The notes below the pieces were generated by a model that saw nothing but the letters and a program-made list of their open reading frames with translations, had not been told where the DNA came from and ran no database searches. Of a stretch of 21,294 nt of DNA, positions 14,379-21,294 are shown piece after piece. Location: the NCBI GenBank assembly GCA_022822575.1, contig JAJEBJ010000321.1, forward strand, positions 1 through 21,294. The letters are read 5' to 3'. Position 1 is the first letter of the stretch, and each line of letters begins with the position of its first letter. The position numbers and the translations under genes were made by a program. The DNA comes from Alphaproteobacteria bacterium. GTDB taxonomy: Bacteria > Pseudomonadota > Alphaproteobacteria > SP197.

Positions 14379-15629
14379 ATGGACTACCTGCCACGAATCG
14401 TCGACGCCGAGTTGGCGGAACTGCTGGAGGCCTCCGGGGCGGTGCTTGTCGAGGGCCCAAAGGCTTGCGGGAAAACGGCAACCGCCATGCGTGTGGCCGC
14501 GAGCAAGGTCTTGCTGGACATAGACGACAATGTCCGGCGCATGATCGGCATCGATCCTGCGGTCGCACTCGAAGGCGACACGCCGCGCCTGATCGATGAG
14601 TGGCAGCTGGAGCCCACACTGTGGAATCACGTTCGCAGGACGGTCGACCGTCGTTCTCGATCCGGTCAATTCATCCTCACCGGATCTGCAGTTCCTGCGG
14701 ACGACATGACCCGCCACACCGGCGCTGGACGCTTTACCCGACTTCGCATGCGCCCGTTGTCTCTCTACGAGGCGAGACACTCTTCTGGCGAAATCTCACT
14801 GAGAAGGCTCCTTGACGGTGAGCGGCAGCGATCGCAGCGGTGCGATCTTTCAATCGCTTCCGTCGCCGAACTCGTCTGCGCCGGCGGCTGGCCCGGAAAC
14901 ACCGGCAAACCCCTGAGGTCGGCTCTTCGCATGAACCAGGGCTACCTGGACGAGATCTGCCGTGCGGACATCTCCAGAGTCAGCGACAAGAGGAGAGATC
15001 CGGTCAAGGTGGCGCGCCTTCTGCGGTCTGTGGCCCGGAACGTCGCAACTCCTGTCGCCATGGCGAAACTGGCGCGCGATGTTGAACGCGACGGTGAGAG
15101 CCTGAAAACGGATACGGTCGCCGAATACCTCGAAGCGCTGGATCGGCTCATGCTGGTGGAAGACCAGCCCGCATGGTCACCACACCTCAGGTCACGGACC
15201 GCGCTTCGGGCGACGCCTGTGAGGCACTTCGTGGATCCTTCGCTGGCCGCTGCCGCCCTGCGGGCCACGCCTGCACGTCTGACCGCCGATCCGGAGTTCC
15301 TCGGTCTGCTGTTCGAGTCCATGGTCATACGTGATTTGCGCATCTATGCGCAGGCGGCGGATGCCCACGTGTTTCACTACCGGGAGAAGGAAGGGCTGGA
15401 GGTTGACGCCATTGTCGAAGCGGCGGACGGACGTTGGGCAGCCTTCGAGATCAAGCTGGGCGAACGCTGGGTGCCGGAGGGCATGAATAGCCTGAACAGA
15501 CTGGCCGAGCGCATGGAGGGGAGCGACCACCAACAGCCCTCGGCGCTTGCGGTCATCGTGCCGAACGGTTACGGCCACGCGGGCATGCAGAATGTGGGAG
15601 TCATCCCGATTGGCGCGCTGGGGCCATGA
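14379..15629 (+). CDS. AAA_14 / DUF4143 ATPase with a PD-(D/E)XK-like C-terminal motif
   Basis: This 416-aa protein belongs to the AAA_14-DUF4143 family of unknown function, common as accessory genes. The N-terminal ATPase domain has Walker A G26-PKAC-GKT33, Walker B with D73-E74 in RLIDEWQ, and a sensor-like FILTGSA at 98-104. A helical middle region contains the family's GGWPG (169-173) and AEYLEALDRLMLVED segments. The C-terminal DUF4143 region has LEVDAIVE (D343) followed by FEIKLG (E357, K359), matching the D...ExK arrangement of the PD-(D/E)XK nuclease fold. The ATG at 14379 lacks a good ribosome site; an in-frame GTG at 14361 is an alternative. The gene sits alone between recN and ligA behind a repeat array. 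Its role is unknown; defence or mobile-element association is only inference. Confidence 0.88.
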   Translation: MDYLPRIVDAELAELLEASGAVLVEGPKACGKTATAMRVAASKVLLDIDDNVRRMIGIDPAVALEGDTPRLIDEWQLEPTLWNHVRRTVDRRSRSGQFILTGSAVPADDMTRHTGAGRFTRLRMRPLSLYEARHSSGEISLRRLLDGERQRSQRCDLSIASVAELVCAGGWPGNTGKPLRSALRMNQGYLDEICRADISRVSDKRRDPVKVARLLRSVARNVATPVAMAKLARDVERDGESLKTDTVAEYLEALDRLMLVEDQPAWSPHLRSRTALRATPVRHFVDPSLAAAALRATPARLTADPEFLGLLFESMVIRDLRIYAQAADAHVFHYREKEGLEVDAIVEAADGRWAAFEIKLGERWVPEGMNSLNRLAERMEGSDHQQPSALAVIVPNGYGHAGMQNVGVIPIGALGP

Positions 15630-15778
15630 GCGCATCCGGGCACGACCGCACTGCCAAGCCTGCGATGGTCTGATCAAACAATGCTCTCCCGAAGATCTCG
15701 ACATGGCCAGAGCGGGAAGCCAGACCGGGGGTTGGACATCGTCAACAGGGTACGTCGGCCTCTGGCATGAACCACAAA

Positions 15779-15811
15779 TCCCGAATTCGGAGCGGGATCA
15801 TTCATGATCCC
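15779..15811 (+). other. Overlapping, mutually exclusive stem-loops
   Basis: GGGATCA at 15794-15800 pairs perfectly with TGATCCC at 15805-15811 around a four-base loop. The same left arm can instead pair as CGGGAT (15793-15798) with ATCCCG further upstream (15778-15783). A 10-bp palindrome, CCGAATTCGG, lies at 15781-15790. The site is after the ATPase stop and 33 bp before the small ORF. It could end ATPase transcription or act in the small gene's leader; there is no T tract. Confidence 0.4.
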
Positions 15812-15843
15812 CCATGTACCAACAGCGTTGGAAGGACATTGCC

Positions 15844-16149
15844 GTGAATGACATCGATCGTGCGTCGATCAGAACCACAATTGACACACTTGCGCTGGCC
15901 GACAGTCTTCTGGACGGTGTGACAGTACCGGATGTTGACCAGATTCCTCCGTGGGTGGCAGCCCACGTGTGGATCTACAGGGCAATGTGTCTCCTGCTCG
16001 ACTCGCTGGATGGTGTTGAAGAGGTGACGTTCTCCGACGAAGAGCAGGTTCCCGTCTCCCTGACCAGGCAGCCCTACATGCATCTCGCACGACGACACAA
16101 GGCACTGTCCGACAGGTATCTCGAAAGGGCACGGGACGCTGAAGGATGA
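15844..16149 (+). CDS. Unrecognised 101-aa acidic protein
   Basis: I do not recognise this protein. The GTG at 15844 is preceded by GGAAGGA with eight bases of spacing, which is why it was preferred to the in-frame ATG at 15814 that lacks a site. The product looks helical, with a Trp-containing PPWVAAHVWIYRAMCLLLDSL segment and a basic C-terminal helix (LARRHKALSDRYLERARDA). There is no signal peptide or clear membrane span. It lies 214 bp downstream of the DUF4143 ATPase on the same strand and may belong to the same accessory insertion, although co-transcription is uncertain because of the intervening hairpins. Confidence 0.55.
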   Translation: MNDIDRASIRTTIDTLALADSLLDGVTVPDVDQIPPWVAAHVWIYRAMCLLLDSLDGVEEVTFSDEEQVPVSLTRQPYMHLARRHKALSDRYLERARDAEG

Positions 16150-16359
16150 ACTGACCGGGGCGGCCGGATTGTCCCTCATTGGGGACTTCCCTTCCTTGAC
16201 AGGATCGAAACGGAGTCAGGGCATCCTGAAACAGCTTCATCGATTTCCGGCGGGTCACATGCGAGGCAGTGCCACTCATGGCAACCCGTTGAGGCACCAT
16301 TTTCGGATACGCTTTCCAGGCAGTTCGACCCGCCGCCTTGCCGATGGGTTGACCGACAT

Positions 16360-16383
16360 CAGCGTGGGGACCGGTCCACGCTG
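16360..16383. terminator. Stem-loop directly after recN
   Basis: CAGCGTGG at 16360-16367 pairs perfectly with CCACGCTG at 16376-16383 around an eight-base loop that is itself ACCGGT-symmetric. It begins six bases beyond the recN stop and could also serve the convergent small gene ending at 16149. Neither strand has a T run after it, so it may stabilise 3' ends instead of terminating. The rest of 16150-16388 shows no gene. Confidence 0.4.
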
Positions 16384-16388
16384 CTGTC

Positions 16389-18041
16389 TCATGGATCGAG
16401 GAGGCTTGCTGCCGCGGCGCGGGATTCCGCGGTGATGTGGGCACCGGCCAGCATGCGAGCCAGCTCTTCCCGGCGATCGTCGCCGGAGAGCATCCGCGCT
16501 TCGGCAACCGCCGTGTCGGCTCTCGAAAGCAGGATGTGGTGGTCGGCATGCGCCGCCACCTGGGGGGCATGGGTCACGACGAGAACCTGGGTGCGCTGAC
16601 CGAGGCGGTGCAGTCGCTCGCCGACTGCATCCGAGACCGCGCCACCCACACCGCTGTCGATTTCGTCGAAGACGAGGGTGCCGGCAGGCTCGTCGCCCTG
16701 TCCGGCTACTCTGAGGGCGAGCATGAAACGCGACAGCTCACCGCCCGAGGCGATCCTGCCGAGCGGGCCGGGAGCGGCTCCGGGTGTTGTCACCACCGTG
16801 AACTGCACGGTTTCGGCGCCATCGGCGCCCCATCCGGCGAACTCCCGTGGCTCGAGGCAGGTGGCGAAAACCGCGTGATCCATCCTGAGCGGTGCCAGTT
16901 CCGCCATCACCGCGGCATCAAGGGCATGCGCTGCCTTGCGGCGGCGTTGTCCGAGATCACAACAGGCGCTCCGGAACACCTCCAGGAGCCGGACCTCATC
17001 CTCCCTGGCAGCCATCACTTCCTCCTCAAGACCCTCCACTGCCGCAAGGTCACGGGCGAGATTCTCCCGCACCTCGAGGAGTCCAGCCACCGTCGTCTGA
17101 TGGCGCCGTGCGGCGCTCTTCAGGGCAAACAGACGGTCCTCGATCTCGTCGAGCCGGTCGGCTTCATTCTCGAGTCCGGTGGCCGCACGCGCCAGGGCGG
17201 ACGAGGCCTCTGCGATCTCGACAAGGGCGCGGTCGACGGCGCCAAGGGCCTCATCGACCATGCCGCCGGCGACGTCCCGGACCCGCACCAGTGCGGCGCT
17301 GGCAGTGGCGAGTCCGTCATCGACACCGCGCTCTCCGGCAAGCGCTGTTGCAGCGATGTCCATTGCCTCCGCCACCTTGCGGCTGTTGGCGAGCCTGGTT
17401 CGCGTGGCCGCAAGGATGTCCTCCTCGTCCTCGCCGGGATCAAGTATCTCGAGATCACGCAGCTCGCTGGCAAGAGTGTCCACGGTTTCCCGGCGTCCGG
17501 CCTGGTCGGCCTCGAGGCTCTCGAGCTTCTGCTTCGCCTGTTGCCATGCCGCAAAGGCCTGGCCGACTCCCTCAACGGCGTCCCGATTGTCGGCAAAGGC
17601 ATCGAGCAGCATCCGGTGTGTCGCCGGACGCAACAATCCACGCTGGTCCTGCTGACCGTGGCACTCGACAATGTGATCACCGATTTCTCTCAGAAACGCC
17701 ACACCGATGACCTCGTCGTTGGCATGGGCAACACTGCGGCCGTCTGCCCTGACCTGCCGGCGAAGGACGAGTTCCTCATCGCATTCGATGCCCCGCTCTT
17801 CGAGCATGCCGATGACGGCGCTCTCCCGGCCGATGCGGAAAGTGGCCGTGACCGACGCCCTGTCGGCGCCGGGCCGGATCATGGAGATGTCGGCACGGCG
17901 ACCGATGACCAGCCCCAGTGCATCGAGAAGAATTGACTTGCCGGCTCCGGTTTCACCGGTGAGGACCGTCAGTCCATCGCCGAACTCGAGATCGATGCGT
18001 TCGATGACCGCCAGGTTGCGGACACTGAGCGAGGTCAGCAT
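16389..18041 (-). CDS. recN: DNA repair protein RecN
   Basis: RecN is an SMC-like ATPase that acts in double-strand break repair. The 550-aa product has an N-terminal half-ABC domain with Walker A GETGAGKS at residues 29-36, a long central coiled coil rich in Glu, Ala and Arg (~150-370), the ABC signature SGGELSRFMLAL and Walker B TLVFDEIDSGVGG in the C-terminal half, followed by QVLVVTHAPQVAAHAD. Length matches the family. The start ATG at 18041 gives the standard MLTSLSVRNLAVIE beginning; its ribosome site is weak. It lies 51 bp after bamD on the same strand, the order usual in alphaproteobacteria. No LexA box was recognised in the small gap. Confidence 0.97.
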   Translation of the reverse strand: MLTSLSVRNLAVIERIDLEFGDGLTVLTGETGAGKSILLDALGLVIGRRADISMIRPGADRASVTATFRIGRESAVIGMLEERGIECDEELVLRRQVRADGRSVAHANDEVIGVAFLREIGDHIVECHGQQDQRGLLRPATHRMLLDAFADNRDAVEGVGQAFAAWQQAKQKLESLEADQAGRRETVDTLASELRDLEILDPGEDEEDILAATRTRLANSRKVAEAMDIAATALAGERGVDDGLATASAALVRVRDVAGGMVDEALGAVDRALVEIAEASSALARAATGLENEADRLDEIEDRLFALKSAARRHQTTVAGLLEVRENLARDLAAVEGLEEEVMAAREDEVRLLEVFRSACCDLGQRRRKAAHALDAAVMAELAPLRMDHAVFATCLEPREFAGWGADGAETVQFTVVTTPGAAPGPLGRIASGGELSRFMLALRVAGQGDEPAGTLVFDEIDSGVGGAVSDAVGERLHRLGQRTQVLVVTHAPQVAAHADHHILLSRADTAVAEARMLSGDDRREELARMLAGAHITAESRAAAASLLDP

Positions 18042-18092
18042 GACGGTGGCCGGCTCACCTCATGCGGCTGTAGAGGGACGGTCATCGCCGCC

Positions 18093-18851
18093 TCAGGAAA
18101 GCAACCGGTGTTGGGCCAGCAATGACCAGGCATCCTCGTACCAGTCGCTGCCGGGATAGTTGTGAGCAAGGACCGCCGCGGAATCACGGGCCTGGCCAAC
18201 GAGTCCGAGCGCCAGGTAGGTTTCCACGAGACGCAACAGCGCCTCGGGAACGTGGGACGTCGTCTGGTAGTGGTCGATGACCGTGCGGAACCGGTTGACC
18301 GCCGCGATGTAGGCGCCGCGCTCTTGGTACCAGCGGCCGATGCTCATCTCCTTGCCTGCGAGATGGTCGAGGGTCAGTTCCAGCTTGAGTGTGGCATCGC
18401 GGCTGTAGGGGGAATCCGGGAAGAGTCGCAGCAACTCTAGAAAGGCATCCCTCGACTTTTCCGCCATGCGCTGGTCGCGTTCCACGTCCGAAATGCGTTC
18501 GTAGTAGCTCTGGGCGATGAGATAGTAGGCGTAGACTGCGTTCTCGTTACCCGGATGGGACTCGATGAAACGGGAGGCGGACGCGATCGCCGCTTCAAAG
18601 TCGCCCTGAAGATAGCTGGCATAGGCAGACATGACCTGGGCATGCTTTGCCCACTGTGAATAGGGGTGCTGCCTCTCGACCTCCTCGAATTCGGCCACCG
18701 CGAGACTGCGTTCTCCCGCCTCGAGCAGGTTGACCGCGTTGTTGTAGATCTCCTCTACCGGTCTCTCCACGTACGTGTCCGGATCATCCGTACCGCAGGC
18801 AGCCAGAGTCACCATGAGGACGAGAACCAGAATCCCCCTTGCCGCAGTCAT
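18093..18851 (-). CDS. bamD: Outer-membrane assembly lipoprotein BamD
   Basis: BamD is the essential lipoprotein partner of BamA in the machine that inserts beta-barrel proteins into the outer membrane. The 252-aa product has a lipoprotein signal (MTAARGILVLVLMVTLAAC) with the lipobox LAAC and acylated C19, then five TPR-like repeats, for example VEEIYNNAVNLLEAGERSLAVAEFEEVERQHPYS in the first and RFPDSPYSRDATLKL-like spacing later. ATG 18851 was chosen because AAAGGG is six bases upstream; ATG 18857 directly abuts that site. The gene precedes recN, as in related genomes, but lpxC, often upstream, is not here: a divergent helicase gene is. Confidence 0.93.
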   Translation of the reverse strand: MTAARGILVLVLMVTLAACGTDDPDTYVERPVEEIYNNAVNLLEAGERSLAVAEFEEVERQHPYSQWAKHAQVMSAYASYLQGDFEAAIASASRFIESHPGNENAVYAYYLIAQSYYERISDVERDQRMAEKSRDAFLELLRLFPDSPYSRDATLKLELTLDHLAGKEMSIGRWYQERGAYIAAVNRFRTVIDHYQTTSHVPEALLRLVETYLALGLVGQARDSAAVLAHNYPGSDWYEDAWSLLAQHRLLS

Positions 18852-19016
18852 GCACATCCCTTTGCCTGCCTGCCTCACGATAGCACCCGACCGGGTCCGG
18901 CGCACCCGTACACGGCACCCCGACCATGATGGCAGGTCATCGCGCAGACAGGCCCATGCCGGTGATGTCGGTGGAGGGATTCATGGTCCCGTTCCCATGT
19001 CGGAGAGGCAACACCG

Positions 19017-19022
19017 TTGACA
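19017..19022 (+). promoter_or_regulatory. Candidate -35 hexamer for the helicase gene
   Basis: TTGACA occurs on the plus strand 78 bp before the helicase ATG in the 248-bp divergent gap with bamD. No recognisable -10 hexamer lies 16-18 bp downstream, so this is a weak call. Confidence 0.2.
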
Positions 19023-19099
19023 TAGACGCGGGCGCATGATGCGGCAAGGGGTGAGAGAGACCGCTTGCAACCAATCCGCTTCACGGTGAATGTGCCGCC

Positions 19100-21294
19100 A
19101 TGCCTCGTTCCGAAATGCGCCTTTCTGCCGTTCTCGGTCCCACCAACACGGGCAAGACACACCTCGCCGTCGAACGCATGCTTGCATACCGCAGCGGCAT
19201 GATCGGCCTGCCGCTGCGATTGCTGGCGCGAGAAATCTATGATCGCGTCGTCGCCAGCAAGGGCACAGGTGCAACCGCGCTCGTCACCGGCGAGGAACGC
19301 ATCGTGCCTGAAAGGGCCCGCTACTTCGTCTGCACCACCGAATCGATGCCTCTCGACATGGACGTCGAGTTTCTCGCGGTGGACGAGATACAGCTCGCCG
19401 CCGATGAGGAACGTGGACACGTGTTCACCGACCGCCTTCTGAGAGCCCGGGGAAGAGAGGAGACCATCCTGATGGGAGCCGCCACCATGCGTCCCGCCAT
19501 CCGGGAACTCCTGCCCGATGCGCAGACAGTCGTCAGGCCGCGGTTTTCCGATCTTTCCTACGCGGGATCCACCCGGCTCGCGCGTCTGCCGCCGCGTAGT
19601 GCCGTGGTCGCCTTCTCGATCCCCGATGTCTACGAAATTGCGGATATCCTGCGCCGCCAGCGTGGCGGTTGTGCCGTGGTTCTCGGTGCACTGTCGCCCA
19701 GGGCACGCAATGCACAGGTCGCCATGTACCAGGCCGGCGACGTCGAGCACATCGTCGCCACCGATGCGATCGGCATGGGCCTCAACATGGATGTCAACCA
19801 TGTCGCCTTCGCCGCGCTGCGCAAGTTCGACGGCAGAAGGGTCAAGACCCTGGCAGCACACGAGCTGGCACAGATCGCCGGACGCGCCGGGCGCCACACC
19901 AACGACGGCACCTTCGGTGTGACCGCCTCGCTCTCGGGCATGGAGCCGTCGCTCGTCCAGGCCATAGAAAATCACAGGTTCGATGACGTCGGCTCGCTCA
20001 TGTGGCGCAATCCGGATCTCGATTTTCGCAGCTGCCTCGCGCTTCTGAAGAGCCTGGAACGGCGTCCCCGCCACGCCTTCCTCGTACGTGCCGGCGAAGC
20101 GGATGACCATCGCGCGCTGGCCAGCCTCATCCGCGATGCCGACATCACGCGACTCGCCTGCCACCCGGAGGCGGTTCGCCTGCTTTGGGAGGTCTGCCGG
20201 GTCCCTGACTACCGCAAGGTCATGCACGACCACCACGTCCGGCTTCTCGCCCACATCTATCGTCACCTGGCCGGTCCGAAAATGCGGTTGCCGGAGGACT
20301 GGGTGCATCGCAGCATCACCCGCCTCGACCGGACCGGCGGCGACATCGACCTCCTGATGAGCCGCATCGCCCATATCCGCACCTGGACCTACATCTCCCA
20401 TCGTTCGGACTGGGTGGATGATCACGCCAGCTTGCGGGAAGAAGCCCGCGCCATCGAAGACCGTCTTTCCGATGCCCTTCACGAACAGCTCATCCAGCGG
20501 TTCGTTGACCGCCGCATGGCATTGGTTGCCGTGAGGCTGAGACAGGGCGAGGCCCTCGACATCCATGTCGACGGCGACGGTCGCATCATGGTCGAGGGAG
20601 AATCGATGGATCGCCTGCAGGGATTCCGCCTGATGCGTCCGGCGCGAACGGGGCGGGCGATCGATCGGGTCCTGGCCACCGAGACGCGCCGAATCGCCGC
20701 CCGCGCGGTGGTAGGCCGCGTGGAGGAACTGGCGGCGGAAGACGGACGGGGCCTTGAGGTGGACAGCTCGCTGGTGGTGCGCTGGCGCGGCGATGCGATC
20801 GCCCGCCTTGCGGCAGGCCGCTCGATCGTCGAGCCGGGGGTCACGGTTCTTGCTTCGGAAATCCTGAGCGACGAGGACACCCGGAGGGTAAAGGCAGCGA
20901 TCGAACATTGGTTTGCCCAGCGACTTTCCGGGAGCCTCGAACCGCTTCTCGCCCTCGCAAATGCCGGGTTCGGGGGAGCGGCGCGGGGCATCGCCTTCCA
21001 GCTCGTCGAAGGACTTGGCGTTGCGACGGAACACACCTGTCTTGACCTGGTTCGCAGCCTCGATGCCGCCGATCGTCGCCGGCTGACCACGTTCGGGGTC
21101 CGATTCGGTACTCGTGCCGTCTTCGTCAAACCGATGATGTCATCTACGGATCTCGCCTTGCGGTCCATCCTGTGGGCCCTCGCCCACGACCACGGCAGGG
21201 TGCCGGACGTCCCGTTGAAGGGCGAGGTCGCTCTCGAAGCCGATTCATCCCTCCCCGGTTCCTTCTGGCAGGCGATCGGATACTTGCAACTCGG
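19100..21294 (+). CDS. Suv3-like DExH-box RNA helicase, N-terminal part
   Basis: About 731 codons are present; the gene runs off the right edge. Motifs match the Suv3 family of ATP-dependent RNA helicases, related to the mitochondrial RNA degradosome helicase: motif I GPTNTGKT (residues 13-20), motif II DEIQ (95-98) followed by the Suv3-typical DEERGHVFTDRLL, motif III MGAAT, motif V ATDAIGMGLNM (220-230) and motif VI QIAGRAGR (258-265). A Suv3-type C-terminal region follows (about residues 300-430, including WVHRSITRLD), then a long extension typical of alphaproteobacterial versions. The ATG at 19100 has only a weak upstream GGTGA. The helicase probably remodels structured RNA during decay. 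It is divergent from bamD. Confidence 0.92.
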   Translation, partial: MPRSEMRLSAVLGPTNTGKTHLAVERMLAYRSGMIGLPLRLLAREIYDRVVASKGTGATALVTGEERIVPERARYFVCTTESMPLDMDVEFLAVDEIQLAADEERGHVFTDRLLRARGREETILMGAATMRPAIRELLPDAQTVVRPRFSDLSYAGSTRLARLPPRSAVVAFSIPDVYEIADILRRQRGGCAVVLGALSPRARNAQVAMYQAGDVEHIVATDAIGMGLNMDVNHVAFAALRKFDGRRVKTLAAHELAQIAGRAGRHTNDGTFGVTASLSGMEPSLVQAIENHRFDDVGSLMWRNPDLDFRSCLALLKSLERRPRHAFLVRAGEADDHRALASLIRDADITRLACHPEAVRLLWEVCRVPDYRKVMHDHHVRLLAHIYRHLAGPKMRLPEDWVHRSITRLDRTGGDIDLLMSRIAHIRTWTYISHRSDWVDDHASLREEARAIEDRLSDALHEQLIQRFVDRRMALVAVRLRQGEALDIHVDGDGRIMVEGESMDRLQGFRLMRPARTGRAIDRVLATETRRIAARAVVGRVEELAAEDGRGLEVDSSLVVRWRGDAIARLAAGRSIVEPGVTVLASEILSDEDTRRVKAAIEHWFAQRLSGSLEPLLALANAGFGGAARGIAFQLVEGLGVATEHTCLDLVRSLDAADRRRLTTFGVRFGTRAVFVKPMMSSTDLALRSILWALAHDHGRVPDVPLKGEVALEADSSLPGSFWQAIGYLQL

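Noticed and set aside
16437..17936. 499-aa open frame on the plus strand
   Set aside because: It is antisense to recN and has no recognisable domain.
18875..21034. 719-aa open frame on the minus strand
   Set aside because: It is antisense to the Suv3-like helicase, which has all helicase motifs; the opposite frame has no domain and is a product of GC-rich codon use.

Overview
The window is a high-GC, gene-dense bacterial chromosome segment, most likely from an alphaproteobacterium of the Rhodospirillales type. The evidence is the bamD-recN-ligA group, a Suv3-like DExH helicase of the alphaproteobacterial kind, an alphaproteobacterial style of release factor 3, and the pervasive long antisense ORFs that come with GC-rich third positions. 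No rRNA, tRNA, CRISPR array or insertion sequence was recognised.

Layout, left to right. The left edge holds the first 90 codons of a Tat-exported solute-binding protein (minus strand), then a ~435 bp gap and a membrane-anchored SRPBCC protein (plus). A minus-strand run follows, read from right to left: prfC (RF3), a 93-aa orphan overlapping it by 11 bp, a class-C beta-lactamase-fold serine hydrolase and a Rieske oxygenase alpha subunit, probably one operon. Diverging from prfC is a small secreted two-cysteine protein resembling the DsbD N-terminal domain. Next, again on the minus strand, is ureE-ureF-ureG-ureD, tightly overlapped and followed after 33 bp by a 3-hydroxyacyl-CoA dehydrogenase. 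These are nickel-insertion chaperones with no urease structural genes in view. Diverging from ureE are a DMT (EamA) transporter and a crotonase-family protein joined by an ATGA overlap. The crotonase has an active site like eukaryotic ECI2-type enoyl-CoA isomerases.

The right third contains DNA repair and envelope genes on the minus strand: bamD, recN and ligA. In many alphaproteobacteria recN and ligA are adjacent. Here about 2.45 kb separates them and holds plus-strand accessory DNA: a 14-bp perfect palindrome, a contiguous three-unit 22-23 bp tandem repeat, an AAA_14/DUF4143 ATPase with a PD-(D/E)XK-like C-terminal motif, overlapping stem-loops and a small unknown ORF. This is the most unusual part of the window. 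The right edge carries the first ~731 codons of a Suv3-family helicase (plus strand), cut by the window.

Functionally the window is mostly housekeeping (translation termination, DNA repair, outer-membrane assembly, RNA helicase) with metabolic genes (urease maturation, acyl-CoA conversion, Rieske oxygenation) and one accessory module inserted in the repair cluster.
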